From Caprimulgus europaeus (Eukaryota > Chordata > Aves > Caprimulgiformes > Caprimulgidae), in NCBI GenBank assembly GCA_907165065.1, contig OU015550.1, positions 3,941,501 through 4,005,500 on the forward strand: a stretch of 64,000 bases of DNA. Reading direction: 5' to 3'. This document shows, piece after piece, positions 41,131-56,502 of the stretch. The position numbers and the translations under genes were made by a program. A model generated the notes under the pieces. That model did no database searches. It worked only from the letters and a program-made list of their open reading frames with translations, and was not told the DNA's origin. Position 1 is the stretch's first letter. Each line of letters starts with the position of its first letter.

Positions 41131-44120
41131 AAGTCAAAGTATTTTTCTCTTGCCTTTAGCACCAGCTTGATCTTTCCAGAAAACAAAGGCAAAACACACC
41201 CTGCCTAGCAAATGGAAATTGGTGACGTTGGTGTTCCTCTTCTCACCCATCCAGGAAGCCAAGGAAGTGCCACAAGCTGGTGGTGTTTCTCCCTTCCAAG
41301 TCCACAGCCTGTGTTACATCCAATTCCCTCACCACAGCGAGAAGGAAACAGCACAGTTGGTTTTTCAGCCCAGCTCCAAGCCTCCCAGGAACCAGCATGG
41401 ACTCCCAAAAATGTCTTTTTCCAGGGATTTGTCCTTTGCCACTGTGCCCTTCGCTGCCCTCCAGCCCTGCTACTACCCCCCAAGGAAGCTGAGATGAGGG
41501 CTGCTTGATCCAGCAGCCCTGGAAGGTGTCACAGGCCTTTGCTTGCCCAGTTGAAACCACTCAACCATCTCCAAAAGACACTTTGATTTGCTGCTGTTTA
41601 TTATTCATCAGTTACACTGAGGATGCTCAGGTCACACATCTGGTGGAGGTGACATCTCCAACACGCTTTGGGTGATGCTGGTGGTACCCAGGAAGGAGAG
41701 GTGCAGGGGGAGTGTGCATTCAGGGAGTAATTTCCAGGGGATTTTTAATCCCAGGAGACTCTTTCCCCCTCATGGGAAGGTGCTACCAGCCAACCAGTCC
41801 TGCCAGTCCCTGCCAGGTCATTGAGGACCCACCCTGGCACCCTGAGGATGCTGCTCAGCCTCGTAGCCCCAAGCCTGGGCACTCTCCACCTTCTGAAACT
41901 CTGCCATGTGCTGCTGGGGGACAGTAGCTGTCCCCACGTCCCCATCAGCCTGGCAACCTCATCTGCACTGCTCAGTGGCCTCATGTCCCATGGAAAACCT
42001 GGGGAGACAAACATGGGGTGGTTTTTCTGTGTGAAGCTCTCAGCAAAGGACCCTCAGCAGGACCAAAAGCCCGAGGCTGCTCAGACCCCTCTGCCTTTGG
42101 GGCAGCCCCACCTTAACCACGTGCTTTAACACATCTTGCTTCCAGCACCCACCACACACTGCAGTTCTGCTTCCATTTCACTGGGACCAAACCCTTTGTC
42201 CAGCTCTGAATTGACCCCAGGAGGGTCACCAACACTCACACCCCAGAGAACAGGCAGGACTGGGGCCAGCACCGCTCTCCCTGGGGTATTGCAGGCTCCC
42301 CAGTCCCCACTAATGGAGGGGACAGACCTCAGCAGAGCTTTGCTGCTCCTGTCCAAGCTGTTGGCATTCAACCAGTGCTTCCTCTGGAAACCCCCCCAGC
42401 ACCCCTTCCACCTCCATCACATCCTCACGGATCTGCCTTTGCTGGGCTGGATCCTGCAGGGAGCACAGGGAAGAGCAAAGACCAGCAGGGACATGGTCAA
42501 TCTTTGCCTGTCCCTTCCTGCCACCACTGCTGCCAGAGCAGCTTCATCTCTGAGAACCCTCCTCGTTTTATAGAGGAGGAGGAGGAATGTCCTTCCCTGC
42601 TACCCCTGCCTCTAATCTCCCTCTCGCTGCGCTCAGCCTGTGTCAATATTTTGACACAAAGCACAGCAGAGTTTGTGTCCTTTCCCTGGTAAAATGACAC
42701 AGCTATTAATATATCTGATAATAAGCTCCAATGAGAAAGAGCTTCTAAGGAACAAGTCTGGATCCTGGGAAAGAGCAGTGTTACCCCAGCTACCCCCAGC
42801 CAAGGTGTTCCCCGTCCCCTTCAGCCACAGATCACAATTCCCAATACTCTGACTGTTGTTTTACCTGATTTAATAGTCCTGCTTCAGGATGTAGGAGTCA
42901 TTTAGGTGTCATGGCTAGCTTAATCTGGCCTCATGTTCCCTCTCTGACTTAATCACAGGACTTTGTTAACCCTTGCCCAGCTGCAAGGAAGATTAGTGCC
43001 TTCCCACATGACCTCTGATGAGGTTTCCTGGTACTCAGCTCATGGAGGTGAGGACCAGCCAGCCCCATGGCTTTATCCTCAGAACAATCAGCAGCAGCAA
43101 GAGACAGGAGAGTGTCCCTGTAGTCACTCCAAGGTCACCACAAACTGCCAGCAAAGCAATGTCCACTGCCACCAGTGAGCTCTGTATGTGCCCCAGTAGG
43201 TGCTGGTGAGCATCCTCCCAAAGGGACATTGCACAGCCCAGCAGCAAGTGATGGCTGGAGGAGGATGAAGCTGTGACACCTTGTTAGGGACACACACAGC
43301 CTTTCCAGACACATGCACTTGATGGCACAGAGCAGAACTGGCTTTTTGGGGAATCCCTTGGGGAACTCCTGTCTCCCAGGGTTGTGGTTGGTGTTTAAGA
43401 CCAACAGCAGTCACCTTTTGGTGTCCTGATGCTCTGCACCACAGCCTGGGGAATGGTGCTTCTCACCTGCAAAGCAAAGCCCTTGCAGGAATTGGGCTCA
43501 GGAGCCTTGTTCTGGGTTTGTCCCTCCTTGAGGACAAGGAGGACAGAAGCGGGGTGCAGGCAGCTCACAGGCAGCAGCCAGGATGTGGGGGGACAGCAGC
43601 TGCCTGCTTTGCCTTGCAGAGGGGACGGGGCTGGGCTGTGGGACATCTTCACACCCCAGGGCGTGGGAGAGCTGGGCTGCACTGGCTGCAGGAGCTCCAC
43701 CAGCGTGGAGAAGGACTGGTCACTCCCATCCCTGTGCAGCCATGCCCATGGGGCTGTGAACTCTGCCCAGCCCAGGCAGGGCTGACCTTCCTTCAGGGCA
43801 TTCATTAGAGCCACCTCCAAGCATGAACTCAATAATTCACTATAGATAAAGGCTGAGACTCGGTCCCGTAACTGTTGGAAGTCAACAGCATGTCATACCC
43901 CTTCGCAAGGAACATAAATACACCAACCTGAGCTCTGACCCAGCCCAGGGACACCTTCCCCACCACCTTCCCTGGGCTGACTCTGCAGAAATCTGCCCAG
44001 GAGTTAATCAGGGCGCTGACATTGCTGGAGAAAGAGTGGCTGAGACACACAACCCATCAGCCTGCGCCCAGGCGTCACTCAACAGACTCAGAAGGTCAGA
44101 GACAATTTGGGATGTTGGGG
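41131..44120. other. Intergenic sequence between the two pepsinogen genes
   Basis: No pepsinogen exon remnant or other gene could be recognised. A minus-strand TATAAAAC lies at 42567-42573 with a GATAATAAG motif near 42717 upstream of it; an open frame beginning MKLLWQQWW follows but does not continue as a known protein. Minus-strand open frames at 43395-44050 are unrecognised. Confidence 0.45.
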
Positions 44121-44126
44121 TTTATT
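44121..44126 (-). terminator. Polyadenylation signal AATAAA of PGC
   Basis: ACAAATAAACCCC on the minus strand about 165 nt after the TAG stop (44294-44292). No competing signal lies between. Confidence 0.82.
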
Positions 44127-44291
44127 TGTAACAGGAGACTGTGAGAACACACAGAGAAATCCTGGAGGGACAGGGAGCCACGTAGGGACATAAAGGAACA
44201 TAAAGAGACATCAGAACTCCGTAACACTCCAGCAATGCTGGCCAAGGTGTCTTTGGCCAGGACAGGGGCTGGATTTTGCTGTTCCACTCCT

Positions 44292-48131
<3,840 letters not shown>

Positions 48132-48212
48132 GGTGCAGGAGTTGTCCACCAGTCCACACACACACCTTCTTGGAGACCGCAGCAGACAGGCTGAGCTGCC
48201 CAGACTCCCCAG

Positions 48213-48219
48213 TTTTATA
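48213..48219 (-). promoter_or_regulatory. TATA box of PGC
   Basis: GTATAAAACTGGG on the minus strand, about 85 nt above the ATG at 48131, predicts transcription start near 48185. It is a canonical TATA box, usual for pepsinogen genes. Confidence 0.85.
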
Positions 48220-48242
48220 CTGGGAAGCGGTGACCCCTGCCC

Positions 48243-48563
48243 CTTATCTGCTGACCTCCTTTTTTCCATTACCTCCAGGTGCACCCCTGGCTTCAAGGGT
48301 TTCTTTGTATTTGGGGCCACAAGGATTTTGAGGAGTTTGTGTCCTTAGCGAGGTGCTCAGGTGAGAATCGAGCAACACAAGGTCTTTGATAGCAAGATCA
48401 AAGTGTTACCATCCGATAAGAGGCCAACTCTTATCGCAGCAAAGAGAGGAGTGACCCCAACGTCACCGTGCTGGGGTGTTATCTCTGTTCCTCCAAACTT
48501 TTTCCCAAAAACAAAGGCGCTGGCGGCTCTTGGCGCAGGATGGAATCGCGTCAGGCTGTTATC
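48243..48563 (-). promoter_or_regulatory. GATA-motif cluster in the PGC promoter
   Basis: GATA/TATC cores lie at 48245 (AGATAAG on the minus strand, just above the TATA box), 48388, 48415, 48432, 48480 and 48560. The 48388-48440 part (GATAGCAAGATCAAAG ... CCGATAAGAGGC ... TTATCGCAGCAAAG) is clearly related to the module upstream of the paralogue. Stomach GATA factors are the expected binders. Confidence 0.68.
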
Positions 48564-48761
48564 TGCCCTTCTTCCGCCCGGCCGGCACAGCCGCCCGCCC
48601 GCGGGGACCTTCTGGCCTGGAGGTGGCTGCTGCTGGTGAGGTGTTTCCAGGACATGGTGCAAAGAGCAGGAGCTGGTTGCTCTGCTCTCCCTGTCCCAGG
48701 GGCTCGGTGAGCCCATGAGGTTTCTTCTTATGCTCTCTTGTAGGTGGTCTCCAGCACTGTT

Positions 48762-49205
48762 CTGCCTTCTGGTCCATCCTTCTCTGCTTCCTCACCTGGT
48801 CTGTCCTTCTCTGCTTCCTCACCTGGTCTGTCCTTCTCTGCTTCCTCACCTGGTCTGTCCTTCTCTGCTTCTTCACCTGGTCTGTCCTTCTCTTCTTCAC
48901 CTGGTCTGTCCTTCTCTTCCTCACCTGGTCTGTCCTTCTCTGCTTCTTCACCTGCTCTGTCCTTCTCTGCTTCTTCACCTGCTCTGTCCTTCTCTTCCTC
49001 ACCTGGTCTGTCCTTCTCCTGCTTCTTCACCTGGTCTGTCCTTCTCTTCCTCACCTGCTCTGTCCTTCTCTGCTTCTTCACCTGGTCTGTCCTTCTCTCC
49101 TTCTTCACCTGCTCTGTCCTTCTCTGCTTCTTCATCTGGTCTGTCCTTCTCTTCCTCACCTGGTCTGTCCTTCTCCTGCTTCTTCACCTGCTCTGTCCTC
49201 CTGCA
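48762..49205 (+). repeat. 24/27-bp pyrimidine-rich minisatellite upstream of PGC
   Basis: About 17 units of CTGTCCTTCTCTGCTTCTTC-ACCTGGT (27 bp) alternate with 24-bp units lacking one codon-sized block (CTGTCCTTCTCTTCCTCACCTGGT). Both unit sizes are multiples of three, so long repetitive frames stay open on both strands; no gene signals accompany them. Confidence 0.92.
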
Positions 49206-49555
49206 CCTCTTCATCAGTGCCCTAGTCCTTCACCATCCTCTCCTCCAGCTATGGCTGGTTTCCCTATGTTGTACACCTCAATCCTATTTCTACTTTCATA
49301 CTATTTTGGACAGAAATCACATATTTTTTCCATTTTTAATAAATTATTTTGTGGATTTCCTTTCCATCCTGCATTACAAGGCAGGTCCTGTGTCTGCCTC
49401 ATGGGGAGGTTTAACCCACCTGTGGAGGAAGCCCTTGAGCTGCAGCTTCACCCATCAGGGTGAAAGTGAGGAAATTCCTTGTTTGCTTTTTTTTCTTTTT
49501 TCTGTGAAAAAATAGAGAATCACAAACACAGACCTCACAAACTGACAACAAACAC

Positions 49556-49740
49556 CCAAACAGACCCAAACATTTTTGGTGGATAACCCAAATATTTTTT
49601 CTAGCAAATGGACCCAAATATTTTAAGTTATAACCTAAATATTTTCTAGCAACCAGACCAAAATATTTTGGGTTATAAACTAAACATTTTCTAGCAAACA
49701 GACCAAAATGTTTTCAGTTATAAATTCAACATTTTCTAGC
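49556..49740 (+). repeat. 45-bp AT-rich tandem repeat, four copies
   Basis: Three 45-bp units with AACCAGACCAAAATATTTTG and ATTTTCTAGC at their ends follow one diverged 48-bp unit. Each unit ends in TTTTCTAGC. Confidence 0.9.
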
Positions 49741-49914
49741 ATTTCTCTGGCCTGGTTTGCATCCCTGCTCGGAGCAGCTTGGCTCTCCACAGCGGGGGAA
49801 TCGCGCTCGCCGTCACCCGCCGTTGCCCGGCCTCGCTATCGCCGCTCTCATCCCGTGTCAACACTGCATGGATTTGATTCCCCTGGGAGTACTGGGAAGT
49901 GTGTGTCCTTTGCT

Positions 49915-50058
49915 GGATAGTGAGACTATAATAAAGCAATTATCTTGTTTGCTAGCAGGATTGATAGAAAGATCAACTTATTAAGATTGGATAAAAAAAG
50001 CCAATTCTGGCTGAAAGCAAAGAGCAGTTATCAAAACGTCAATAGAGCGAGCGTTATC
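49915..50058. promoter_or_regulatory. GATA-rich element related to the pepsinogen promoters, no gene attached
   Basis: Six GATA/TATC cores (49917, 49941, 49963, 49990, 50029, 50055) occur in 142 bp. The part 49963-50035 (GATAGAAAGATCAACT ... GGATAAAAAAAGCCAATTCT ... TTATCAAAACG) has the same order of elements as the modules at 41074-41130 and 48388-48440. No TATA box or pepsinogen exon lies at the expected distance on the minus strand. It may be a distal stomach enhancer or the remnant of a lost pepsinogen promoter. Confidence 0.5.
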
Positions 50059-50726
50059 TCCAGGTCCCAACAGGGCCCCAGCCCTGCCAAAAGACAAAGG
50101 AATAAGGTGCCCTCTACAGCACAAACATGTTCCATTTTTGGCATTTCTTGACCCAAAGTTAGACAAGACTTGTTTGCTGAGGCACTTTTAGGTTAATGGG
50201 CATCAAGGATTTAGGGTTTCCACCATCACTTTCCCTTTGTGGAGCAGGACTTGGCCAACAGCACATACCCAAGGCAGGACTCCTCCTTGGGACATTTTTC
50301 CCTTCTTTGCTTTTGGTTTCTTGTCCATATTGGTGGGATTGCCCAGCCCATGTGCAAACAGCTCCAGCCCAGGGAATCCCATCTCTCCCAACTGAATAGT
50401 TTCCATTTGCATCCCATGGCCATCTCCATCCCAGGACTCTGCGGTGGTGCAGAACCAGCAAAGATGAGCTGTGAGCAGCAGCCATCCCAGATATCTGGAG
50501 GGCTTAAGGACTTTCAGCATGAGCCAACAGATCCTGCTAAACCAACAGCCACTGTGGAGCTGGGCACCACATCCCAAAGGCTGGTAGCTCTTAACAGAGC
50601 TTTTTGCAGGATTAAAAATGGGCATTAAAGTGGGATCCAGCTTCCCCCAGGAGCCAAAGACCTCTCCTGTCTGCAGTCACCACTCCCAGAGCCATCAGGG
50701 GACAGAAACCTTTTCAAAGACATTGT

Positions 50727-50958
50727 CACAGAATCCCAGAATGGCCTGGATTGGAAAAGCCCTTTAAGCTCATCGAGTCCAACCACAAACCCAACACTGA
50801 CCAGTCCCCACTAACCCATGTCCCTCAGCACTGTGTCTACACGACTCTTCAATCCCTCCAGGGATGGGGACTCCACCACTGCCCTGGGCAACCCCTTCCA
50901 ATGCCTCAGAACCCTTTCAGCAAAGAAATTCTTCCTAATGCCCAATCAATAATGCTCT
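50727..50958 (-). mobile_element. CR1 LINE fragment between PGC and FRS3
   Basis: Begins CACAGAATCCCAGAATGGCC and shares long nearly identical stretches with the copy at 5884-6112, for example CCCTCAGCACTGTGTCTACA. Confidence 0.93.
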
Positions 50959-53900
50959 AATGTCATCACCCTGAATTTCCTAGTCAGCTCTACACTCTGC
51001 TCTACCCATGACAAAAACACAGGGAGATGCCTGGTCCCAGCTCCAGGACCATTTCCCACCCCAGTTCCTGCACCTCAGCCCCAGACACAAGCTATTGCTA
51101 TTTACCTCAACAAACAGCACCACAGAACTTAATAAACATGAATATGTGACCACCAGGAGCTTCCCTAGGTCATTGAAACCTGTTGCTCTCACAAGCATCA
51201 TGTCAGTGAAAACCCTTCTGAAGGTGCTGAATCCCATCTGAGTTAACACCCTCCCTCCTTGATCACTAGAACAGTCTTAATCAATGTGATTAATTTAAAA
51301 TAGCTGTAGACGCTTTCCCTGAAGGACAACTGCTCACTTGGGTTCTCCAACCAAGAAAAGCTGTTGGTGGGAGCCATGGTGGCACAGGTATGTCTGAAGC
51401 AGCTGTGTTTATGGGCTGCACACAAGCACAAGGATCCTTTAGTCAGTGTTGCACGAGCTGGTTTGAGTGTTTTATTTCCAAAACAGAGATGACAGGACAC
51501 AGATGAACAGCTTCCACCCACCTGAAAAGAAATCTTCCTCCTTTCCTAGGCAACCATGAGAACAGCTCCTGAAATGAACAGCCAGATTCCAGGTCTAGCA
51601 GTGAAATTCCCAAACCAGGGTGAGGATCAACCACTTCATCATGATCTTCTCTTGCAGGCAGTTTCCAAAGAGATCTCCTCACCAGTTCCAGACCCAAAGC
51701 TGATGCTGGAGCTCTATACCACCTTCTTATACACCCCAAAATAGTCCAGACCTCCTTGCATCAGTGTCCACTCAGGCACCTGAAGCTTGGAAATGAACCC
51801 ATTGCAAGAGATTTTCCCCCAATGCTCAGGACTACCCTGAAAACTCAAACACCAGTGGCAACTGCCATGCTATTTTCAGCTTCTTTTTGATGGAGCTACC
51901 AAAGCCTTCCTAGAAAGAGAAGTGAAAATTGTTTCATTGTGTTTTCTTGGGATAGGATGGAACAATAACATGGATTTATCATCAGTTGCGTTATCTCCTC
52001 TGTTTCCCTTCCAGTTCTCACCTCCAGCATTTTAGGAATTCATGGAATGACCTCAAAGGAAACAAAACCTGGGTTTGGGTTGGAAAGATACTGCACGTGG
52101 AGGCACTCTTGGGAAGGCAGAGATGGCCCTATTAGCTGTGCTCAAATTGACTCCTCCTGGGAAAGAGTTTTCAGGGGGAACCTTACAAGCCAAGGAATTA
52201 ACCTGTGTGTGTTACCACATGATCAGCTCCTATTTGCTGTAGAGTTCGGAAAAACAAGCAAATCAATGGCACAAAGCGATAGCAGAGAGCCCATGGGGAG
52301 GCCCCGTGCCTCGAGCAGGTCAGCACAACCAGGAAGAGTGAAGCCACATCTTGTTCAAGGTTGGCAAAAGCACATCATTCCCACCAGCCCCCGAATCCCA
52401 GCCCTCCAAACTATGATCTTGTATTACCCACGGTGGAGACAGCATGTCTGAAAGGGCAGGCACTCCAGAGACCATGAATTGCTCTGTTCAACATCTACAG
52501 CACATCCATTTCCAAGGCTGCTTCATGATTTCCTCCTGGTGCTCAGCTCAATGGAAATCTGGTCTGCACCCTCAAGATTAACTATCAGTGATGGCTCTGC
52601 CCCAAAGAGAGTCACCATGAAGGAAATGGTGGCTTCAGAGCCTCAGCTTTTGTACCACACAGGCCAGAGAACCTCACCTACACATTTCTGGGGGGGTTCA
52701 GCTTCCAGCTCAAACAAGCAGCACGTGGAATTGTCCTGCAAAGATATCCCCAGCCAAGAGAGGGAAAGGTGTCTGTCTTTGCAGGCACACCTCTGGTTTT
52801 AATTTCTTTTTTTTAACCCATTGTAGTGAGACTAACCAGGTGGAAGACAGCAACCACTGCTCCAGGTAAAACCCACGAGGACGTAGACATCATTCCATCA
52901 GGGGAGGGCAACCTGGAAAACAAAGACTGCAAGAAGTCCAGCTTGAATTGCATGAGGACCACTGGTGACTGCTGGCCTGGCTTTCAACTTTTAAATGAGA
53001 AGTGAATGCACTTTGAAATGTGACAATTGTTTCTCTGCACCACACACAAAAGACAGGGCCACCAGATAATCATCATATTCCATTTATTCTGTATACATTC
53101 GTAGTGCACATTAATGTAAGACATCAGCACTCCTTGGGTCACATGGCACTGCTGCTGTTCTTCACCTGGAAGGTGATACCCAGATGAGATATAAAGAGGG
53201 ACTGAATGGATATCCATAGAAATCACCTGAAGAAGCAATTAACACAGCGAGATCAACCCCTGTGGGTCAGAGCAACTGAGTCCCCGGTGGCCAGAGCCCC
53301 GAAGCACCTTTGTTTTTCTGCCACATCAGAAATGTTCAGCATCAAAGACACCAGGACAAGTAACAACGAGGAGAATCACACGGGAGAAGAGCTTGAGATA
53401 ACACAGATGCATCTGGGCCTTTCAACTGGCAAAATCACAGTCACTTATGGAAGAAAAACAAATTAGATCCCTTCTTTCCAATGAGCCTTTTCCATCCCCT
53501 GGCTTGTAATTGCCAACTTCAAAGCTCTCAGGATTTCCACTAATGTATTCACCTTGGTCCTGTTGGGTAACAGGAATTGAAACCTGTTCTGCTACCTGTG
53601 CAAGGCATTTCAAGATGAGCCAAGTTTGGGGGAAAGACAAACTTCCCAGAAAGACTGAGGGCAGCCCTCCCAGAAGCTGAATTGAGGCGATGCGTTCATT
53701 AACGATCATTAGTTAATGATACTTCACAGTCAAGACACCACTCGAGAGGGCTGAGCAGCATCACCCAGAGGGAGAAGATGGCTGAGAGAACACACAGCTG
53801 CAATACCAAACCCTGGTTTGCTTTTCCCCCAGTGAACAGCATGGCTTAGGTAATAAAAATAAGAATACTTCAGTAATAACTCACACATTTGAGTCTCTCT

Positions 53901-56479
53901 GCAGAAATATTGATCCTTTAATCCTCGCAATCCAGCTTCTCCTTCGCCATCCTCTCCCTGTAAGGCAAGTACAGCTCACAGATACTCAAAACTCCTTCCC
54001 TAGGGGGAAAAACAGGCACATAAAATGGATCAAAGGAAAAAAAAACAAATACAAAAAGCCCTCCCATGATAAAAGACAGAAGAGAAGCTATATTCCTACC
54101 AACAGGTTGTTAAAAAAGGGAAGGGTAAAAAACCTATTTATGCATTCACCAGGGAAGAAACATCAGGGGAAGGCGGCTGATTGATTAACTCAAAACTCAA
54201 ACAAGAACCACTTAACAAGGTGAAGACACTCAAATTCTCTCTGCATAGCACGTGGCTGCTTACCAAGTCATCCCCTGAACCTCAACCTCAGAAGCAGAGG
54301 AAGAAGACCAGCAAAGACACATCATAGCCCTCGCTGTGGTACACAAACCAACAGCCACACTCACGCTGCCAGGTCTGAGCTGTTACCCAGGTGAGCTTCG
54401 TTTTGCTGCCTAAACCTTGTTTTTCAGAACCAAAGTCTCAGCAAATGCAACAGCTGAGTGAACACAGCTCCTTTTCCCAAGTTACCAATTCACAGGCAAA
54501 ACAATGAGGTGAACCATCTGCCTTGCAGAGCTGAGCTTGGGAGAGTAAGAAATATCACAGCTTCAACTCAGCTTCAGGGACCAACTCCAGAACAGGTTCC
54601 AGATGTACATGAGCTCATTTGTTTCCTCCTGGTCACCTATGTGGCATCAGTTGGATGCACAGAGCCCTGGATGAATCCTTCTTAATGCAAACCTGGCTTT
54701 ATGGATGCAGCCACAAAGGGTGAGGTATTCTGCTCCATGGAGGAGATCTTTGCTGTGGGGGGACATTCCATGGTTGAAGGGATAGGAGGAGTCACTGGGT
54801 ATTTCTCACTTAGCTTCCCATCCAAGTAAGCATGCACATGTGTATTAGGATACATATCCACTGGAAAAGTCCAGCAAACTTGCATGTAAGGCTCAGAGCA
54901 AGATCTGCAAGATCCACCTTCAGAAGGTGCCATAAATATAGAACACGTTGCATAAAGGCAATTCTCAACCAAAAATAAAACAGTGACAAGGAAAGACTCC
55001 AGAGAGCCACCAGAAGGGACCCCTCCTGCCCATCAGCCACATCAAAGAACTGAAGGAATGAGAAAATGCCAACTCAGATGTCCTTGCCTTTCAACCCGAC
55101 ACTGGGTTCTCCTCCCAAATCCATTTCAAGCGTGGCCACTAGAGGAAGCTGCGACACCGGTGAGCACGGCTCGGGCTGCAACGCGGGGAGAACACCCAGA
55201 CCAGTGACACTGCTGCTCCCAGCGTCCCAAGAACACTGTCCCACCTCAGTGTCCAAACACAACCCGGGTCTTTCCTTGGACTTTCACACCACCTGCAAAA
55301 CTGAATATTAAGAAGTTCTCAAAGGGTCCTGACTCCTGAATGCTCTTGTGAAGTTTTCCAGAGAAGGGAAAAAAAAAAGGCAAGAAAATCACTGGGATGT
55401 GAACCCGATACACACCCTGAAAGCCATCAATGACAGCTGGTTTCCTAGCTGCCTGCCATGGCTTTTCCCATTTAATTGCTTAAACATTAAACAAACCCAC
55501 TGCAAACAATGAGCTGTGACCAGGTTTTCATTCCTGAAGCTTTCTGGGGAGGTTGTGACACCAGCTGAGCAAAGTCTGCTGAGCCAGCAGCGCTGCTCCC
55601 CGACCCACAGCCACCAGAGAGAGCACAACACAACGGGGTGACAAGCAGAGGACAACAAAATAAGGCACCTGCCAGATCACTGTGCACTGAAAGCAGCAGA
55701 TGCAGCCAGCACCAGCTCTATGTTTTCTCACCTTTAAGGTCAAGGAAATTCTTCTCCTTCCTCCCCTGTAAATGGGACAAGGATCAGTGAGCAGAGATAA
55801 TGGATTTGCTGTGTGAGCACCCAGCACAGTGGGCTCCTTGTCACTACTGCTTTCAGTGGCTTTGGGAGGTAGGGGACATCAGATTTGCCAAAGAGGAAAG
55901 GGAGGCACAAGTTGGACAACCCAGTTTGTCTGGAGGACGTGAAACTCAGCAGTTCAAGAGGTCCAGACCAGCTTTTCCAAAGCAAAGCTCACTGAGAGCC
56001 CCTGAAATGGGATTGCAGCTGGGGTGTGCTGGGAGCCCCCAGCCTTTCTCAGGAACCACCAGCACCAGGGTGCCTTCCCTGATCCCTGGAGCTCACAACA
56101 TCTCCAGACCCTCACACCAGCCTCATCCCACCTGTCAGAGCCATAGAGCCAGGCTGGTGGCCAAAGGAAGAACCCAAGAAGCAGCCCCAGACCTCACCTC
56201 CTTCCTCCCAAGACACAAGCTGCCCCCCAACAGCATCTTCCCTCGCATTTAACCACCCTGGACACCTTCCTTGCAGGTGGGAAAGGGCCCTGACATCTCC
56301 CTCCATGTAAATGTAAAATATTTCATCCTTTTTTTTCCCCTTTCCAGAGGGAAGAGAGGAATAAGTGGTTTGTATTTCTCAGCTCAGGCAGGGGAAAGGC
56401 AGGTTCACACAGAGGCTCCCAGGGCCCTGCCCTGTGCTACCACATGGGACCTGCTAGTGCAGTCCCAGAGGGTGACACC
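50959..56479. other. Long intergenic stretch between PGC and FRS3
   Basis: 5.5 kb of mixed AT content with no CR1 element and no recognised exon. Short open frames are scattered without splice or codon support. A minus-strand AATAAA lies near 53095. The only marked features are the CpG patch with a CTCF-like site near 55.1 kb and AT-rich runs at 53.9-54.2 kb. Confidence 0.45.
55133..55149 (+). promoter_or_regulatory. CTCF-like site between PGC and FRS3
   Basis: TGGCCACTAGAGGAAGC matches 15 of 17 positions of the CTCF core as I recall it (YGRCCASYAGRKGGCRS). It sits in a small CpG-containing patch inside otherwise AT-leaning intergenic DNA. Confidence 0.35.
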
Positions 56480-56496
56480 TACACCTTAAAAACTCT

Positions 56497-56502
56497 TTAT
56501 TT
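56497..56502 (-). terminator. Candidate FRS3 polyadenylation signal AATAAA
   Basis: TTTAAATAAAGAGTTTTTAAGG on the minus strand is the last AATAAA in the AT-rich island after FRS3. A second one at 56566-56561 could be used instead. Confidence 0.5.

Noticed and set aside
43395-44050. Minus-strand open frames (145 and 73 codons) between the pepsinogen genes
   Set aside because: No recognisable family and no supporting splice pattern; lengths are compatible with chance. Left as unrecognised.
48559-49515. Long repetitive open frames, KRRTDQV-like on the minus strand and HLVCPSLL-like on the plus strand
   Set aside because: The 24/27-bp units are multiples of three, so frames stay open on both strands; no start context, splice sites or known domain.
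54682-55040. Two overlapping minus-strand open frames, one with hydrophobic stretches
   Set aside because: Similar length to chance frames in this AT-leaning region and no family resemblance.
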